The notes beneath the pieces were generated by a model. It saw nothing but the letters and a program-made list of their open reading frames with translations. It was not told where the DNA came from and did not search any database. Shown here one piece after another: positions 15,601 to 17,162 of a stretch of DNA of 17,162 nt. The stretch comes from PR03 sp031362725 (lineage in GTDB: Bacteria > Myxococcota_A > UBA9160 > PR03), in the NCBI GenBank assembly GCA_031362725.1, contig JANLTC010000345.1, positions 1 through 17,162 of the forward strand, in the 5' to 3' direction. Numbering within the stretch: position 1 is the first letter of the stretch; each line of letters opens with the position of its first letter. The translations under genes were made by a program, and so were the position numbers.

Positions 15601-15778
15601 TGCCGGCGCCGGACTGCGCCTCACCGTCACTGCGACGCGTAGCGGGGCGGAAGAAGTACGTCGCGGGCCGGCGGCCAGCGAGCTTTCGAGCCGCTTCGCC
15701 TTCGACGATTCGCCAGTACTCCTTGGGCTCCTCGAACGGCGAGTTGAGGATAGGATCTTCGACCTCGAAGCCACTCAT
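12674..15778 (-). CDS. Type III restriction-like DEAD/DEAH helicase-nuclease (BPTD_3080-like)
   Basis: The 1034-residue product is a superfamily 2 helicase with a C-terminal nuclease motif. The Q-motif-like region is FFAQIEAAETIIFLAE (about 107-122), Walker A is KMATGAGKTT (155-164), the DEAH box is NDEAHHAYR (348-356), motif III is LDLSATPYYLG (403-413), motif V is TEGWDCNTVTHIVGLRPF (641-658) and motif VI is QVVGRGLRRSSY (666-677). An acidic insert lies at about 361-379. Near the C-terminus, PDF (Asp967) and LILETKG (Glu983, Lys985) form a PD-(D/E)xK nuclease signature. The whole resembles Res subunits, most closely the BPTD_3080 group. Such proteins cut or unwind invading DNA. No methyltransferase lies in the window. 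ATG 15778 overlaps the stop of the ATPase gene (ATGA), implying one operon. The 3' end overlaps the DUF2142-like gene by 10 bases. Confidence 0.93.
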   Translation of the reverse strand: MSGFEVEDPILNSPFEEPKEYWRIVEGEAARKLAGRRPATYFFRPATRRSDGEAQSGAGTEIELKIVNRIRAGVKAWRAAGYPGVTRTTLDLLHYWRRDGRKQRLFFAQIEAAETIIFLAEARADFRQGIAIPIDEPSEERRAQGYAAFRRYACKMATGAGKTTVMGLLAAWSILNKVANRSDARFSDVVLVVCPNVTIRNRLRELDPNGGEASLYRTRDLVPPHGMSKLTDGRVLVTNWHVFEPQGIQTGGVSARVNKAGIALRTKDKIWIGAKTTTARGRRYLTPAELQRQIAVGMITVIEEQRDGQGNLQSVQVESVRYIESDTSLVRRVLGREVGGKKNILVMNDEAHHAYRIRRPEPDETEDDTFGDEDDGDEFFREATVWVDGLDRIHKLRGVNFCLDLSATPYYLGRMGADTNRIFPWVVSEFGLTDAIESGLVKIPQLVVRDTTGAAVPGYSKLWQWITSHLTPAERGGKKASAKPEAILKWANTPIAMLGSLWEQERLQWAERGELRTPVFIIVCKNTKIAKLVYEWLGENQPPPGIPPANIAGFLNTGSSKVTIRVDSKVVRETDTGEPKSAESAWMRFTLDTVGKLDWPHDRQGRPLHPEGFEELAKKLDRPLHPPGRDVRCIVSVGMLTEGWDCNTVTHIVGLRPFMSQLLCEQVVGRGLRRSSYDVDDNDRLSEEVARVFGVPFEVIPFKATESVKPPAPPQHHVHSVPEKISYEIRFPRVDGYQQAIRNRVTIDRDSVASLHLDPEQIPPEVEAKAGLLNNKGRPALSGPGRIQRIDLNPYRAGRRLQELVFELARDITETTVKQPSCQVPAHVLFPQIVKIADWYLRERVWPLPPANILDVFLSPYYGWVIERLAEAIRPDASQGEAPEIPRYETSRGPGSTAEVEFWTRRDVREVIKSHVNFVVADTQKWEQSAAYALDSHPIVESFVKNAGLGFAIPYLHNGEMHDYIPDFVARLATEPRRHLILETKGYDPLETVKRSAAERWVAAVNAEASFGSWDYALVKKPTEIRPLLDSYHR

Positions 15779-17160
15779 CCGCCGAAGGCCTTCACGATCG
15801 CGTCGAGTTTCTCGACGACTTCGGGGTGGATTTCGGCGGGCGTCATCACAGATGCGATCTCGAAGAAGCGTTGGTAGGGAAAGCCTGGCAGGCCGGCCGC
15901 CGCAAGGGCGGGCGGGAGCAGTCGTGTACGCGCTTTGGTGCCGACGAGAAAGTCGAGATCGGCAAACGGATCTTCAATAAAAGCGGGTGGCTGCGTGCGG
16001 TGGAGGTACGTGCGCAGATCGGCGACGTGCGCCGCCGCTGCGTCCGGGCCCACGGCGCGCTCGGCGAAGCGTTCGAGCGCTGCGGGGTAAAAGAGATAGC
16101 TCTCGATTTCGTAGCGCCTCCAGCGCACACGCTGGAAGCCGCTACCGGTGATCGGATTCGGTTGGATCTCGGGTCGCGCGTCGCCGTCGAGGATCTGGAG
16201 CGCGGGAAGCTCTCGCGCCAGACAGAGCGCCGCGTAGTGATCGTTTGCCGATACGCCCTGCGCGCCGGCGCGCGGCTCGGCGACGTTGGGCTTCCAGAAG
16301 AGCCGCGTCGTGAGAAGTTCGTGCGCCGGGTGCTCGAGAATGCGCGCCCACTCCCGCAGGATGTCGAGATCGGTGTAGTCGTCGAGGTAGAGAATTCCGG
16401 GTACCTCGAGCGCGCGCATGATGTCGGCATTCGAAAGAACCCGCAGCGATCGGATCAGACGCTCACGTTCTTCATCGGTTGCGAGCATTCGAGGTTGGTC
16501 GAGAAGCACGCAGACGTGCCGCGGCTCGGCGGCATCGATGATCACCTCCGAGTGCGTCGCGATCAGCAGCTGAGAGTTCTTGTCGGCCGCGACACGGCGC
16601 AACTCGGCGTAGACCGCGTCCTGCAAGATCACGTGCAGATGAGCATCCGGCTCGTCGAGGAGAAGCACCGCGCCCGGGCGGGTATGTAGAAACGTCAGCA
16701 ACATCAAGACCTGGAGAAATCCGCTCCCGGCGCTCGCGATGTCGAGACGTGGTCCGTCCTTGCGCGTGCTGTACTCCGCCAGAATATTCGCGCCCCGTCC
16801 GTCGGGCGCGTGAAGCTCGTAGCCGAAGAGATCGCGGATTGCCGCGACGAGCGCTTCCCATGCACCGTGCTGCATGGACGCCTGCACCAGCAGATTCCGC
16901 AGCACCTCACCGGGACGCGCCTGGAACAGGAGCTGCTCGATCTTGGGTCGCTGGTAGACGGGCTCTTCGGTACTGAGGCCGCTCATCGCCGGAACGAACA
17001 CGCAGCCGAGCGGTGTCGCGCGAACATCGATCGGAGGGCAACTCCGGAGCGGGCGGACGTACATCTGCTCCGTCGTGTCGGGAATGAACTCCATGCCGAT
17101 GCGGAGGCCGAGATCGAAGAGAATCTCGATCTCGATGGATTGCTGCTGTCGCCGATCGCT
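15775..17160 (-). CDS. AAA/ABC-type ATPase with OLD-like TOPRIM region, 5' end outside the window
   Basis: The frame is open to the right edge, so the gene starts beyond the window and ATG 17094 is probably internal; 462 residues are visible. Counting from that Met, the ABC signature SAGSGFLQVLML is at 121-132, Walker B LLLDEPDAHLH at 144-154 and the H-loop ATHSEVI at 179-185. Walker A must lie in the missing N-terminal part. The C-terminal half shows a TOPRIM-like pattern, ILYLDDYTDLDILREWA (234-250) and ILDGDARPE (301-309), followed by RRYEIESYLFYPAALERF. OLD-family nucleases usually have an EG-x-TD motif; here Glu-Gly is Asp-Asp. OLD-type ATPases serve in anti-phage systems, and the 4-base overlap with the helicase-nuclease gene argues for joint action. 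Calling it OLD-like rests on these motifs only. Confidence 0.85.
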   Translation of the reverse strand, partial: SDRRQQQSIEIEILFDLGLRIGMEFIPDTTEQMYVRPLRSCPPIDVRATPLGCVFVPAMSGLSTEEPVYQRPKIEQLLFQARPGEVLRNLLVQASMQHGAWEALVAAIRDLFGYELHAPDGRGANILAEYSTRKDGPRLDIASAGSGFLQVLMLLTFLHTRPGAVLLLDEPDAHLHVILQDAVYAELRRVAADKNSQLLIATHSEVIIDAAEPRHVCVLLDQPRMLATDEERERLIRSLRVLSNADIMRALEVPGILYLDDYTDLDILREWARILEHPAHELLTTRLFWKPNVAEPRAGAQGVSANDHYAALCLARELPALQILDGDARPEIQPNPITGSGFQRVRWRRYEIESYLFYPAALERFAERAVGPDAAAAHVADLRTYLHRTQPPAFIEDPFADLDFLVGTKARTRLLPPALAAAGLPGFPYQRFFEIASVMTPAEIHPEVVEKLDAIVKAFGG

Positions 17161-17162
17161 CC

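Noticed and set aside
13511..15877. A long open frame of about 788 codons on the plus strand
   Set aside because: It is antisense to the helicase-nuclease, whose motifs are unmistakable. Its length follows from G/C-rich third positions, and its translation shows no recognisable domain.
17092..17094. ATG 17094 as the true start of the OLD-like ATPase
   Set aside because: The frame stays open for 22 more codons to the window edge with plausible coding sequence (IEIEILFDLGLRIG), and the Walker A motif the family needs is not downstream of it, so the start must lie outside.

Overview
The window comes from a high-GC, Gram-negative-type bacterium. The evidence is Mpl and LdcA-type murein recycling enzymes, which imply meso-DAP peptidoglycan, together with several signal peptides and strong G/C bias at third codon positions. 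The overall look resembles myxobacterial or other deltaproteobacterial-like lineages, but the sequence alone does not fix the taxon.

Layout, left to right. (1) 2-355: the 3' end of a type I DAHP synthase gene, whose last codons and stop lie inside a repeat remnant. (2) 520-3051: rpsF (S6), rplI (L9) and dnaB, the conserved ribosomal/replicative helicase cluster, but without rpsR (S18) between rpsF and rplI. (3) 3051-7310: four genes with start/stop overlaps or near overlaps run on from dnaB: LD-carboxypeptidase, a class C beta-lactamase-like serine hydrolase, a class I glutamine amidotransferase/peptidase C26 protein, and murein peptide ligase Mpl. LdcA and Mpl catalyse known consecutive steps of murein recycling, so the two enzymes between them are candidate recycling enzymes. 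(4) 7307-8732, minus strand: an overlapping three-gene unit encoding a GNAT acetyltransferase, a secreted protein of unknown function and a four-helix membrane protein. (5) 8733-8842: a divergent intergenic region with a compact 40-bp palindrome and a possible promoter. (6) 8843-12683, plus strand: a secreted NPP-type phosphodiesterase overlapping a secreted LolA-like protein, then a 120-bp near-perfect palindrome that begins at the base after the stop codon, then a DUF2304-like and a DUF2142-like membrane protein. (7) 12674 to the right edge, minus strand: an ATPase with an OLD-like TOPRIM region (5' end outside the window) overlapping a type III restriction-like helicase-nuclease of 1034 residues. 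This is a probable anti-phage or anti-plasmid module.

No rRNA, tRNA, CRISPR array or insertion sequence was seen. No gene-free stretch exceeds 300 bases; the longest is 356-519. The points most worth following are the dispersed palindromic element (a full copy at 10804-10923, a remnant at 336-384 that supplies a stop codon), the ATPase/helicase-nuclease pair with a degenerate TOPRIM motif and no methyltransferase in view, the missing rpsR, and the extended murein recycling operon.
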